This document shows, piece by piece, positions 1 to 6,610 of a DNA stretch of 18,810 nucleotides. Both the position numbers and the translations under genes were made by a program. Below the pieces are notes generated by a model. The model ran no database searches. It was given only the letters and a program-made list of their open reading frames with translations, and was not told the DNA's origin. Location of the stretch: contig CAMPHD010000019.1 of assembly GCA_946885765.1 (NCBI GenBank), positions 1 to 18,810 on the forward strand. Reading direction: 5' to 3'. Within the stretch, counting starts at the first letter, position 1, and the number at the start of each line of letters is the position of its first letter. This DNA comes from an uncultured Thalassospira sp. Its GTDB lineage: Bacteria > Pseudomonadota > Alphaproteobacteria > Rhodospirillales_A > Thalassospiraceae.

Positions 1-1
1 G

Positions 2-67
2 CGCAAATATCTTGCCGACGAGGAAGTATTCGAGGTCACCCTGCCCTTGCAACGTGACCTCGCCTGA
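2..67 (+). CDS. C-terminal end of an unidentified protein (partial)
   Basis: The window opens inside a plus-strand reading frame that ends with TGA at 65-67. Only 21 residues remain, ending in LPLQRDLA. The frame is open from base 2, and a terminator-like hairpin follows the stop directly, which fits the 3' end of a real gene. The fragment is too short to assign a family. It converges on the MerR-family gene on the opposite strand. Confidence 0.5.
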   Translation, partial: RKYLADEEVFEVTLPLQRDLA

Positions 68-85
68 TATCGGATTGATCAATCA

Positions 86-124
86 TAAAAAAAGCCCGGT
101 CACATTGGCCTGGCTTTTATTTCG
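86..124. terminator. Bidirectional terminator between convergent genes
   Basis: An AAAAGCC/GGCTTTT stem, with a further GG/CC step beyond a bulge, encloses a short loop. It has an A-run on the left and a T-rich run on the right, so it can work on both strands. It lies between the stop of the partial plus-strand gene and the stop of the minus-strand MerR gene. Confidence 0.65.
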
Positions 125-145
125 CAATCAGACGATAGCCGAAAA

Positions 146-583
146 TTACGCGGTTTCAGGCATCAGTTTGGCTTTGATATTTGCCAATGCCTTTTCCGGG
201 TCGATCCCCTTTTCGCGCAACGCGTCGGCGGCTTCGCTTTCAATTTTACGAAGTTCGCCCAAGGTTGTCTGAACGTCTTCAAGCTGCTGTTCCAGCTCGG
301 AAATACGACGACGCCCAACCAGCATCAAATGCGCCAGCTGATCGGCACCCGACCGTTCCGCGTCGTACAGATCAATATATTCCTTGATATCTTCAAGCGA
401 GAAACCAAGACGCTTGCCGCGCAGCACCAGCATCAGGCGCGCGCGATCACGGTAATTGTATACGCGCGTCGCACCTGCCCGCTGAGGTGATAGCAGGCTT
501 TTGGTTTCATAAAACCGGATGGCGCGCGGCGTGATGTCGAACTCTTCGGCAAGTTCGGTAATGCTGTACAGCTTATCGTTCAT
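146..583 (-). CDS. MerR-family transcriptional regulator, LiuR-like
   Basis: The protein has 145 residues and a classic MerR N-terminus. A winged helix-turn-helix runs from about residue 4 to 70 (YSITELAEEFDITPRAIRFY, then a wing with GATRVYNYRDRARL). A coiled-coil dimerisation helix follows at about 75-115. There is no cysteine-rich metal or redox tail, which argues against MerR, CueR or SoxR proper. The overall pattern is closest to the LiuR-type MerR proteins that control branched-chain amino acid or fatty-acid degradation genes in proteobacteria, but no such target gene is visible here. I chose the ATG at 583 because the protein family starts just before the helix-turn-helix; the upstream in-frame ATG would add 12 unrelated residues. 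The gene probably regulates itself through the dyad in its own promoter at 643-674. The effector is unknown. Confidence 0.85.
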   Translation of the reverse strand: MNDKLYSITELAEEFDITPRAIRFYETKSLLSPQRAGATRVYNYRDRARLMLVLRGKRLGFSLEDIKEYIDLYDAERSGADQLAHLMLVGRRRISELEQQLEDVQTTLGELRKIESEAADALREKGIDPEKALANIKAKLMPETA

Positions 584-642
584 GTTTTTTCTTATTGAAT
601 GAATGCAATGGCGCAGCATCGCAACATTGGGACTTATAAGTC

Positions 643-674
643 AATATATTTACGCTTACGTCACTTCGCGGCAA
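643..674 (-). promoter_or_regulatory. merR-type promoter with dyad in an overlong spacer
   Basis: On the minus strand a -35 TTGCCG (669-674) and a -10 TATATT (643-648) are separated by 20 bases, longer than the normal 17. The spacer holds a 16-base imperfect dyad (649-664, plus strand TTTACGCTTACGTCAC). An overlong spacer filled by the operator is the typical arrangement for MerR-family activators, which untwist the DNA. The predicted start is about 50 bases before the MerR gene's ATG. Assignment is from sequence reading only. Confidence 0.5.
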
Positions 675-710
675 GCCATACCCAATATTACGGCAACGTC
701 GCCAGATCAC

Positions 711-2207
711 CTAATCCCCTGCGCCTGAACAACTTTCATCAACCTTGGCGCGGATATATGTCAAATCAACCGGCACATATTCTGGCCCGTTAACCAGCCT
801 TTTGCCGGTTAATGCCCCCGGCCAGCTTTGGGGATCGGATTTCCAGACAGTGCCGTCTGGCATTGGCACTTCAAGTGCGTCGTCATATCCTTCGGCATGG
901 TCTGAAACCAGTTCCAGATCACCGCATATACCTGCCTTGAATATCGGCCCCGCCGCCAGTCGTGGATAGCTCAGCACACCGGGCCAGGCATCAAATATCA
1001 CGGGATAAGTCGCATGATTGCACAAATCACCGGAAAACCGCACACCGCGATCTTTTCCAAGATCAAGTTCGTCAGTCGGACCAAACAATGTCTGATCAAG
1101 CGGCATCAGGTTGACAGGCAAAGTCACCGGATCGGCATAACCTATGGCATTGCGACGGTTCTGCCACATTCTGGTCGCGCCCTTTTTGACGTATTTCTGG
1201 CGCAGGAAGAAGCTGTTGTGGAAGCATTCAAATGGCAGGTTTGGCTGCGCATGGCTTGCCTTGCCGAATTTGAAAACGGCACCACCATTGTTTTCGTCAC
1301 CTTCCGGTCCAGGGCGGCTATCGAACCAGCCGCGATTGCCAAAATAATACCAATACCCGCCAGCCAGATTATCCTGCGAGAAAAGCTTGTGACAGTTATA
1401 AAACTGGTTATAGGCCACCCACCAGCCAACAGCGGTTGCTTCGGGCTCAACCGGGTTATCGCGCACGAAACTGAACCGGTTATCTATGATCCGGACATTG
1501 CGGTTAAAACTGCCGATCGGCTTTTGCATATTGGCCGCAGATACATCCATTCGAATGGCGTTATAGCAATGGCGCACATCGTTGCCACGGATCACGATAT
1601 CGCCCGCAATGTCATCCGCCCCAAAGAATGCACCGTTCAGGTATCGATATGGTGCCTCCTTGCCTGGTGTGATTTCGCCGTCATGGATCATAGCCCAGTC
1701 AAGGTAACGCCAGATCACAACATCCTGAATACACACGCAGTTTTCGATGAAAATTACTGAAGTATTTTCGCCCGTTGCATAGAAGGCATATGTTCCGCCC
1801 CGGATTTGAAGATTTTTGAATGTCAGATCGTTGCTGTCGCGGATATAGACAGCACTGGGCCATGCGCGTTCGATACGGATGTTATCAAGGCGAACATGAC
1901 GCTTTCCGACAATGCGAAATGCCGCATATTTGGCACACCCGGGATCGGTTGCCGAAACTTCGGGATCAGGCGGACGGCGACCATCAAGAATGGCACCATA
2001 TTCACCGCGAATAATGATCGGCTGATCTTCAAGGCCGCTGATCGGGATATCGACCGGCTCAGGCAGAAAGTAATTCCCCGGCATCAAACGGATCAGATCC
2101 CCGGGGGCACAATTGGCAACCGCATTATGAAGCGTTGCGGTTTCCCGCCAGGCAGAGTCCACCCAATGACGCCCGCCATCCGGCGTGACATAAACCATCC
2201 TGAGCAT
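711..2207 (-). CDS. Right-handed parallel beta-helix repeat protein
   Basis: The protein has 498 residues. It opens with VYVTPDGG and a segment typical of beta-helix caps (TLHNAVANCAPGDLIRLMPGNY), then shows successive short strands with periodic I/V and N positions (for example FRIVGKRHVRLDNIRIERA, AVYIRDSNDLTFKNLQIRGG, IVIRGNDVRHCYNAIRMD, NVRIIDNRFSF). This is the pectate-lyase-like fold found in polysaccharide lyases, epimerases and hydrolases. The C-terminal 150 residues look non-repetitive. The substrate cannot be told from sequence. The start at 2207 is supported by AGGGG eight bases upstream. No signal peptide is present: the frame upstream runs into a stop with no alternative start. 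It is divergent from the secDF unit and has no carbohydrate genes around it. Confidence 0.75.
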   Translation of the reverse strand: MLRMVYVTPDGGRHWVDSAWRETATLHNAVANCAPGDLIRLMPGNYFLPEPVDIPISGLEDQPIIIRGEYGAILDGRRPPDPEVSATDPGCAKYAAFRIVGKRHVRLDNIRIERAWPSAVYIRDSNDLTFKNLQIRGGTYAFYATGENTSVIFIENCVCIQDVVIWRYLDWAMIHDGEITPGKEAPYRYLNGAFFGADDIAGDIVIRGNDVRHCYNAIRMDVSAANMQKPIGSFNRNVRIIDNRFSFVRDNPVEPEATAVGWWVAYNQFYNCHKLFSQDNLAGGYWYYFGNRGWFDSRPGPEGDENNGGAVFKFGKASHAQPNLPFECFHNSFFLRQKYVKKGATRMWQNRRNAIGYADPVTLPVNLMPLDQTLFGPTDELDLGKDRGVRFSGDLCNHATYPVIFDAWPGVLSYPRLAAGPIFKAGICGDLELVSDHAEGYDDALEVPMPDGTVWKSDPQSWPGALTGKRLVNGPEYVPVDLTYIRAKVDESCSGAGD

Positions 2208-2219
2208 TCCGTATTCCCC

Positions 2220-2290
2220 TTGTTTACCCCGAATTCCCCAATAAGATTTTTATTGCCGGGCTTGTGTTTTTTCGGTCGTCACGCCATATT
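2220..2290 (+). promoter_or_regulatory. Possible promoter(s) of the arrest-peptide/secDF unit
   Basis: Two weak sigma70-like pairs are visible in the divergent gap: TTGTTT (2220-2225) with TAAGAT (2242-2247), spacer 16, and TTGTGT (2263-2268) with CATATT (2285-2290), spacer 16. The second would start transcription about 20-25 bases before the ATG at 2321. The second -10 lies in a small inverted repeat CGCCA/TGGCG (2282-2295). Neither match is strong. Confidence 0.3.
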
Positions 2291-2320
2291 TGGCGCTGTT
2301 TTATCGCGTGCCGGACCATC

Positions 2321-2764
2321 ATGCCGCAACCAATCAGCCAAGCCGCACAGGCAACAGATTATTCTGAGCGCAACCAGTCCCTACCGGGTCTGTTGCGCCA
2401 GGCTGCATTTTGCCTGATCGCTTGCGCACTTGTTCTGTTTGGTGGTGGAACCTCAATCACCGCCAAGCCGCTTTCCGATGGGTCGACTTTCCCCTATCCG
2501 TTTAACACCGTCAATCACGATAGCGGTCCATCACAGGCAGTCCTTCCGGTGGCACCGGATCGTGCCATCGCAGGCAACCGTCAGCCCCCGGACGATATAC
2601 CTGCCTATCAGCCAATCTTCCCTGATGATGCCGCAATTGCGCCATTGGTCACACCGCATACAGCCGCCCAATGGGCGAAACACATCTATGTCGCGGGTAC
2701 GATCACGACACATGGCGCAGAAATTCTTCCCGTTTCTCCGCGTGCCCCGCCCTTCCGGGCCTGA
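2321..2764 (+). CDS. Candidate RAPP-type Sec-monitoring arrest peptide upstream of secDF
   Basis: The product is 147 residues. A polar N-terminus is followed by a basic/hydrophobic signal segment (about 25-42, LLRQAAFCLIACALVLFGGG) and a possible signal peptidase site after SITA (48). The rest is a proline-rich linker of low family resemblance ending in SPRAPPFRA. The RAPP at 141-144 (codons 2741-2752) is the motif of the published arrest peptides ApcA, ApdA and ApdP, which are encoded upstream of protein-localisation genes and stall the ribosome before the second proline. Codon use matches neighbouring genes, so the frame looks genuinely translated. It lies 115 bases before secDF on the same strand, with no clear promoter or terminator between. 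I infer that its stalling controls secDF. The start is uncertain: ATG 2321 has only a weak GGA upstream, and GTG 2264 would add 19 residues. Confidence 0.7.
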   Translation: MPQPISQAAQATDYSERNQSLPGLLRQAAFCLIACALVLFGGGTSITAKPLSDGSTFPYPFNTVNHDSGPSQAVLPVAPDRAIAGNRQPPDDIPAYQPIFPDDAAIAPLVTPHTAAQWAKHIYVAGTITTHGAEILPVSPRAPPFRA

Positions 2765-2869
2765 TTTTCATTGTTTAAAACCACGGCCCGATATGGATCG
2801 TGTTTCTAGAAATATCAGGTGACAGCACCGCCGGGCATCAAACTTTCCCGGCTCGATTGCTGTGCGGAG
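2736..2869 (+). promoter_or_regulatory. Stall-controlled mRNA structure hiding the secDF ribosome binding site
   Basis: CTCCGC at 2736-2741, just before and into the Arg141 codon of the upstream ORF, is the exact complement of GCGGAG at 2864-2869, which contains the secDF Shine-Dalgarno. Immediately adjacent, ACAGCA (2822-2827) pairs with TGCTGT (2858-2863), and inside it GCCGGG (2830-2835) pairs with CCCGGC (2847-2852). The two helices could stack. A ribosome with its P site at codon 2747-2749 would cover roughly 2733-2763, removing the left strand of the blocking helix and freeing the Shine-Dalgarno. The pairings are seen; the switching is inferred. Confidence 0.55.
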
Positions 2870-2879
2870 TTTATTTTTC

Positions 2880-5456
2880 ATGCGTACATCAAGATGGCGC
2901 GTGGTTGTCTATGCCCTTGTCCTTCTGACAGGATTCCTGACAGCCCTGCCAAACCTTTTCACCCCGGCCCAGGTTGCCAACTGGCCAGCCTTTTTACCGA
3001 CCCGACAGGTTGCCCTTGGCCTCGACCTCAAAGGCGGATCGCACCTTGTTTTGGAAATCGATACCGCAACGATGATCGCCGAGCGACTTGAAATCGCGCG
3101 CGACGACGCGACAACGGCCCTTCGCAAGGCCCACATTACGACGGACAACATTCAGATCAGCAATGATCAGGTGATTGTAACCCTGCCCGACGCCCAGAAT
3201 CACGACGCTGCCCTTGATGCCCTTAAAGTCCTTGCCAATGCGCAGGTTGAAACACCACGACACGGATCGACAGCGGAATTTGTCATTACAACACCTCAGG
3301 ATAACAGCATTCATATCACACTTAGCGAACAGGGCATTCGCAATCGGGTTGATGCCAGCGCCCAGCAAAGCCTCGAGATCATTCGAAGCCGCATTGATCA
3401 GATCGGTGTATCAGAACCAACCATCCAGCGGATTGGCAGTGATCGCGTTCTGGTGCAGTTGCCTGGCATTCAGGACCCGTCACAGGTCCGAAAGCTTCTG
3501 GGCAGCACGGCAAAGCTCGGTTTCTATATGTTGGCTGACCGTAACGGAACAGACAGGCGCGACAGCAGTATCCTTACAGTTCAGGACAAGGATGGACAAA
3601 GCTATCACCTGCATCGTACTCCGGCCCTTTCGGGCGATCATTTGACCGATGCACATGCCGGTTTTGACCCGCAAAACCACCAACCGGTTGTCAATTTCCG
3701 GTTTGATACAGCCGGTGCGGCAAAGTTCGCAGATATCACGCGTGCCAATGTCGGAAAGCCTTTTGCGATTGTACTGGATAACGAAGTTCTCAGTGCACCG
3801 GTCATTCGGGAAGCCATCACCGGTGGTTCCGGCCAAATCAGTGGCAGCTTTACGGTTGGCGAGACGGTAACACTTTCGGCCCTCTTGCGTGCCGGGTCCC
3901 TCCCCGCACCAATGACCGTGATCGAGGAACGGACAGTCGGCCCCGACCTTGGCGCCGATGCAATCGAAATGGGCCTTTATACCGGGTTAATCGGGTTGGC
4001 TCTGGTAACCGGATTGATGTTTTTCCTTTATGGCCGCTGGGGCCTTATTGCCAATCTGGCATTGGGTCTGAACGTCATGCTGACATTTGGTGCGCTTGGT
4101 CTTATGGGGGCGACATTGACCCTGCCCGGTATTGCCGGGATTGTTCTGGGGATCGGGCTTGCCGTGGATGCCAACGTTCTGATCAACGAACGTATCCGTG
4201 AGGAGACCAAACGGGGGCTTTCGGCCTTCATGGCGCTCGATTCCGGGTTTAAGCGTGCCTATGCCACGATTGTGGATTCAAACATCACAACCCTTATCGC
4301 CACCGCCCTTTTGTTTGAGTTCGGATCAGGCCCGGTGCGCGGTTTTGCCATCACCATGGGTCTTGGCATTCTGATTTCCATGTTTACCGCGGTTGCCGTT
4401 GTTCGGGTCATCATGACCGAAATCGTCTGGCGCAAACGGATGAAAAAGCTCGTTATTGAACCGCTTTGGCGTTTCATGCCCGAAAAAACCAGCATTTCCT
4501 TCATGCGGGCACGTTTTCTTGGCATCGGTATGTCGCTTTTGCTGTCAGCCATTTCAATCGGATTGTTCTTCAAACCCGGTCTTGATTACGGCGTTGATTT
4601 CAAGGGTGGCATCCAGATCGAAGTTGCCAGCAGTAATATGGACGATGGTAACAGCCCACTTGACCCTGGAACCTTGCGACAGAAACTTTCAACATTGAGT
4701 CTTGGCGAGGTCAGCCTTCAGGATATCGGCAAGGATGGTCATATCCTGATCAGGGTTGAACGTCAGCCGGGCGGAGAGCAGGCCCAGACAACAGCGGTCG
4801 AAACCGTTAAGAAAGCCGTGCAATCAATTGATCCGGCAGCAGATTTTGAGCGCACCGAAGTCGTTGGCCCCAAGGTCAGCGGTGAATTGGCCCAATCCGG
4901 TGTCAGTGCCGTCATCTTCGCAAGCCTCGCAATGCTGGGATATATTTGGTGGCGGTTTGAATGGCCGTTTGCCGTTGGTGCGATTGTGACCTTGGTCCTT
5001 GATGTAACCAAAACCATCGGCTTTTTCGCGATTATGGGGCTGGACTTCAATCTGACGGCCATTGCAGCCCTGCTGACCCTGATTGGCTACTCGGTCAATG
5101 ACAAGGTGGTGGTTTATGACCGGATGCGCGAAAACCTGCGACTTTATCGAAAAATGCCGATGCGTGAAATCATCGACATGTCGATCAATCAGTCACTTGC
5201 CCGATGTCTTTTCACATCGCTTACAACCCTGTTTGCCATGGTGCCAATGGCAATTTGGGGTGGGTCTGCCGTTGAAAGCTTTGCCGTTCCGATGGTATTC
5301 GGTGTTGTGATCGCCACGACATCGTCGATCTATATCGCGGCACCAATCCTGCTGTTCCTTGACACATGGCGGCAGAAACAGCGCCAGAAGCATGTGGGAT
5401 TGGCATCAGAAACCAATGACGAGCCAATGATCGAGGCATCTACCAGCCAACAATAG
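2880..5456 (+). CDS. secDF: Fused protein translocase subunit SecDF
   Basis: The 858-residue inner-membrane protein uses the proton motive force to pull exported chains through SecYEG. The SecD half has its first transmembrane helix at about 8-25, the LGLDLKGG motif at 46-53, a large periplasmic domain, and the VDANVLINERIREE motif near 430. The SecF half starts near 535 and has GLDYGVDFKGG near 567 and GYSVNDKVVVYDRMRENLR near 733. Total length agrees with SecD and SecF joined without a break. The ATG at 2880 is chosen because GGAG (2866-2869) lies ten bases upstream; the in-frame GTG at 2862 has no such site. There is no yajC or tgt next to it. The preceding small gene probably controls its translation. 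The short C-terminal tail is polar. Confidence 0.95.
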   Translation: MRTSRWRVVVYALVLLTGFLTALPNLFTPAQVANWPAFLPTRQVALGLDLKGGSHLVLEIDTATMIAERLEIARDDATTALRKAHITTDNIQISNDQVIVTLPDAQNHDAALDALKVLANAQVETPRHGSTAEFVITTPQDNSIHITLSEQGIRNRVDASAQQSLEIIRSRIDQIGVSEPTIQRIGSDRVLVQLPGIQDPSQVRKLLGSTAKLGFYMLADRNGTDRRDSSILTVQDKDGQSYHLHRTPALSGDHLTDAHAGFDPQNHQPVVNFRFDTAGAAKFADITRANVGKPFAIVLDNEVLSAPVIREAITGGSGQISGSFTVGETVTLSALLRAGSLPAPMTVIEERTVGPDLGADAIEMGLYTGLIGLALVTGLMFFLYGRWGLIANLALGLNVMLTFGALGLMGATLTLPGIAGIVLGIGLAVDANVLINERIREETKRGLSAFMALDSGFKRAYATIVDSNITTLIATALLFEFGSGPVRGFAITMGLGILISMFTAVAVVRVIMTEIVWRKRMKKLVIEPLWRFMPEKTSISFMRARFLGIGMSLLLSAISIGLFFKPGLDYGVDFKGGIQIEVASSNMDDGNSPLDPGTLRQKLSTLSLGEVSLQDIGKDGHILIRVERQPGGEQAQTTAVETVKKAVQSIDPAADFERTEVVGPKVSGELAQSGVSAVIFASLAMLGYIWWRFEWPFAVGAIVTLVLDVTKTIGFFAIMGLDFNLTAIAALLTLIGYSVNDKVVVYDRMRENLRLYRKMPMREIIDMSINQSLARCLFTSLTTLFAMVPMAIWGGSAVESFAVPMVFGVVIATTSSIYIAAPILLFLDTWRQKQRQKHVGLASETNDEPMIEASTSQQ

Positions 5457-5467
5457 CCTCTGGCGAT

Positions 5468-5498
5468 ATCGAAACCGGCCTTCATCGCCGGTTTCGAT
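5468..5498 (+). terminator. Stem-loop after secDF
   Basis: A perfect 12-base-pair stem (5468-5479 with 5487-5498, ATCGAAACCGGC and its complement) encloses a seven-base loop. It begins eleven bases after the secDF stop. No run of T follows, so it may be a weak intrinsic terminator or a 3'-end stabilising hairpin. Confidence 0.55.
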
Positions 5499-5532
5499 AA
5501 ACCCTAGAAATTCATACGATTTAAAATATTTT

Positions 5533-5584
5533 ATGAAATATTTCATTTCAATGGATTGACCCGACAAATCGGTCGCCATAGGCT
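5533..5584 (+). promoter_or_regulatory. nikK promoter with upstream palindrome
   Basis: A perfect 14-base palindrome ATGAAATATTTCAT (5533-5546) lies in an AT-rich patch. Ten bases on is TTGACC (5556-5561), a good -35, with a weak -10 TAGGCT (5579-5584) at spacing 17. The palindrome is placed where a metal-responsive regulator could bind. It does not fit the E. coli NikR operator spacing. Confidence 0.4.
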
Positions 5585-5616
5585 ACGGCATCATTTCAGA
5601 ACAACAGGACAGAAAG

Positions 5617-6402
5617 ATGTCGTTTCCTTCCCGATTGATCACGGCTGCGGGCCTTTCATTTGGTTTTCTGATCAGTGCACAACATGACGCACTGGCCCAT
5701 TTCCAGAAGATGATCCCGTCAACCAATGTGGTGACACAGGAAACCGGTCGCGATGTTGACGTCGATCTGACCTTTACCCACCCAATGACCAATGGCCCGG
5801 CTATGGAAATGGCCCGCCCGGTTCAATTTGGCATCCAGACCAACGGCAATAAAACCGATCTTGGCGACAGTCTGGTGGCAAAGACGGTCGATGGCAAAGC
5901 AGCGTTTGACGCAACAATCAGAATTGATCGTCCGGGCGGATATGCGCTTTATGTCGAACCGGTTCCCTATTTCGAACCGTCCGAGGGCAAATACATCATC
6001 CAGTATACCAAGACGATCATTGATGCGTTTGGCGCGGGTGAAGAATGGGATCAGATGGTCGGCTTCCCGGTCGAGATCGAGCCCCTGACCCGCCCCTATG
6101 GCATCTGGGCCGGAAATGTGTTTAGCGGGATCGTCCGTCATAACGGCGAACCGGTACCGTTTGCCGAGGTCGAGGTTGAATATGCCAATGACGGCAGCAT
6201 CAAGCTGCCAAACGACAGTTTCTCAACGCAAGTCATCAAGGCCGATGGCAATGGTGTTTTCACCTATGCCATGCCACGTGATGGTTGGTGGGCGTTTGCC
6301 GCCCTGGTCGAAGATGGCACAATGGCGGCTCCCGGATCAGATGATCAGGTGCCGGTCGAACGCGGCGGTGTCATCTGGGTCAAAACCGACGCGATGGACT
6401 GA
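5617..6402 (+). CDS. nikK: NikK-like DUF4198 periplasmic nickel-uptake component
   Basis: The 261-residue protein has a signal peptide (1-27) ending in ALA, then a mature sequence starting HFQKMIPS. The body fits the DUF4198 family: beta-rich, with a middle motif YALYVEPVPYFEPSEGKYIIQYTKTIIDAFG and a late segment GDGNGVFTYAMPRDGWWAFAAL-like (seen as KADGNGVFTYAMPRDGWWAF). DUF4198 proteins accompany ECF-type nickel/cobalt importers and are called NikK in those operons. The role is thought to be metal capture or delivery at the outer face of the membrane. AGGA lies nine bases before the ATG. It stands 208 bases upstream of nikM on the same strand. Nickel rather than cobalt is inferred from the NikK/NikL pairing. 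A general DUF4198 role is the alternative. Confidence 0.8.
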   Translation: MSFPSRLITAAGLSFGFLISAQHDALAHFQKMIPSTNVVTQETGRDVDVDLTFTHPMTNGPAMEMARPVQFGIQTNGNKTDLGDSLVAKTVDGKAAFDATIRIDRPGGYALYVEPVPYFEPSEGKYIIQYTKTIIDAFGAGEEWDQMVGFPVEIEPLTRPYGIWAGNVFSGIVRHNGEPVPFAEVEVEYANDGSIKLPNDSFSTQVIKADGNGVFTYAMPRDGWWAFAALVEDGTMAAPGSDDQVPVERGGVIWVKTDAMD

Positions 6403-6610
6403 TGCTCCCAATTAGACGTACAGCATCGTCATACTTATTTATAAAAAATATGAAACCTGCTTGACTTCGCGACAGCGAAATCGCTACGCTTTCCAGGCAG
6501 GTTTTATAGCCTATCTGCCCCACCGGAATAAAATCAATGCGCCGTTCCATCCGTTTGCAGGTCTGCCTGTAAGCTGATGGATTACAAATGCGCTTTACAG
6601 GGATTTGACC
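6403..6610 (+). promoter_or_regulatory. Structured leader of nikMLQO, possible metal-sensing RNA
   Basis: The gap between nikK and nikM contains no gene. ATGAAACCTGC (6450-6460) pairs with GCAGGTTTTAT (6497-6507), enclosing a small hairpin TTCGC-gaca-GCGAA (6466-6479). A second GCAGGT copy (6557-6562) could compete for the same partner. Downstream, TGCAGG/CCTGTA (6556-6571, tetraloop TCTG) and CTGTAAGC/GCTTTACAG (6567-6574 with 6592-6600) exclude one another; the second includes part of the nikM Shine-Dalgarno AGGGA (6599-6603). A promoter-like TTGACT (6461-6466) with TACGCT (6485-6490) at spacing 18 also lies here, so part of the inverted repeat may act as DNA instead. Confidence 0.4.

Noticed and set aside
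1014..1760. 248-residue plus-strand ORF
   Set aside because: It is antisense to the beta-helix gene and has no family resemblance or good ribosome binding site.
2430..2822. Second ORF overlapping the arrest-peptide gene
   Set aside because: It lies in another frame, lacks a signal sequence and has atypical composition; the 2321-2764 frame has native codon use.
2862..2880. Upstream GTG start for secDF
   Set aside because: It has no Shine-Dalgarno, whereas ATG 2880 follows GGAG, and the GTG lies inside the hairpin and binding site.
6428..6454. NikR operator (GTATGA-N16-TCATAC)
   Set aside because: TCATAC and TATGA half-sites are present near 6429 and 6449 but in the reverse order and with the wrong spacing.
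6403..6610. Cobalamin riboswitch before nikM
   Set aside because: A B12-box-like string (CAGGCAGACCTGC) appears only on the wrong strand, and the conserved GCCACTG element is missing on both.
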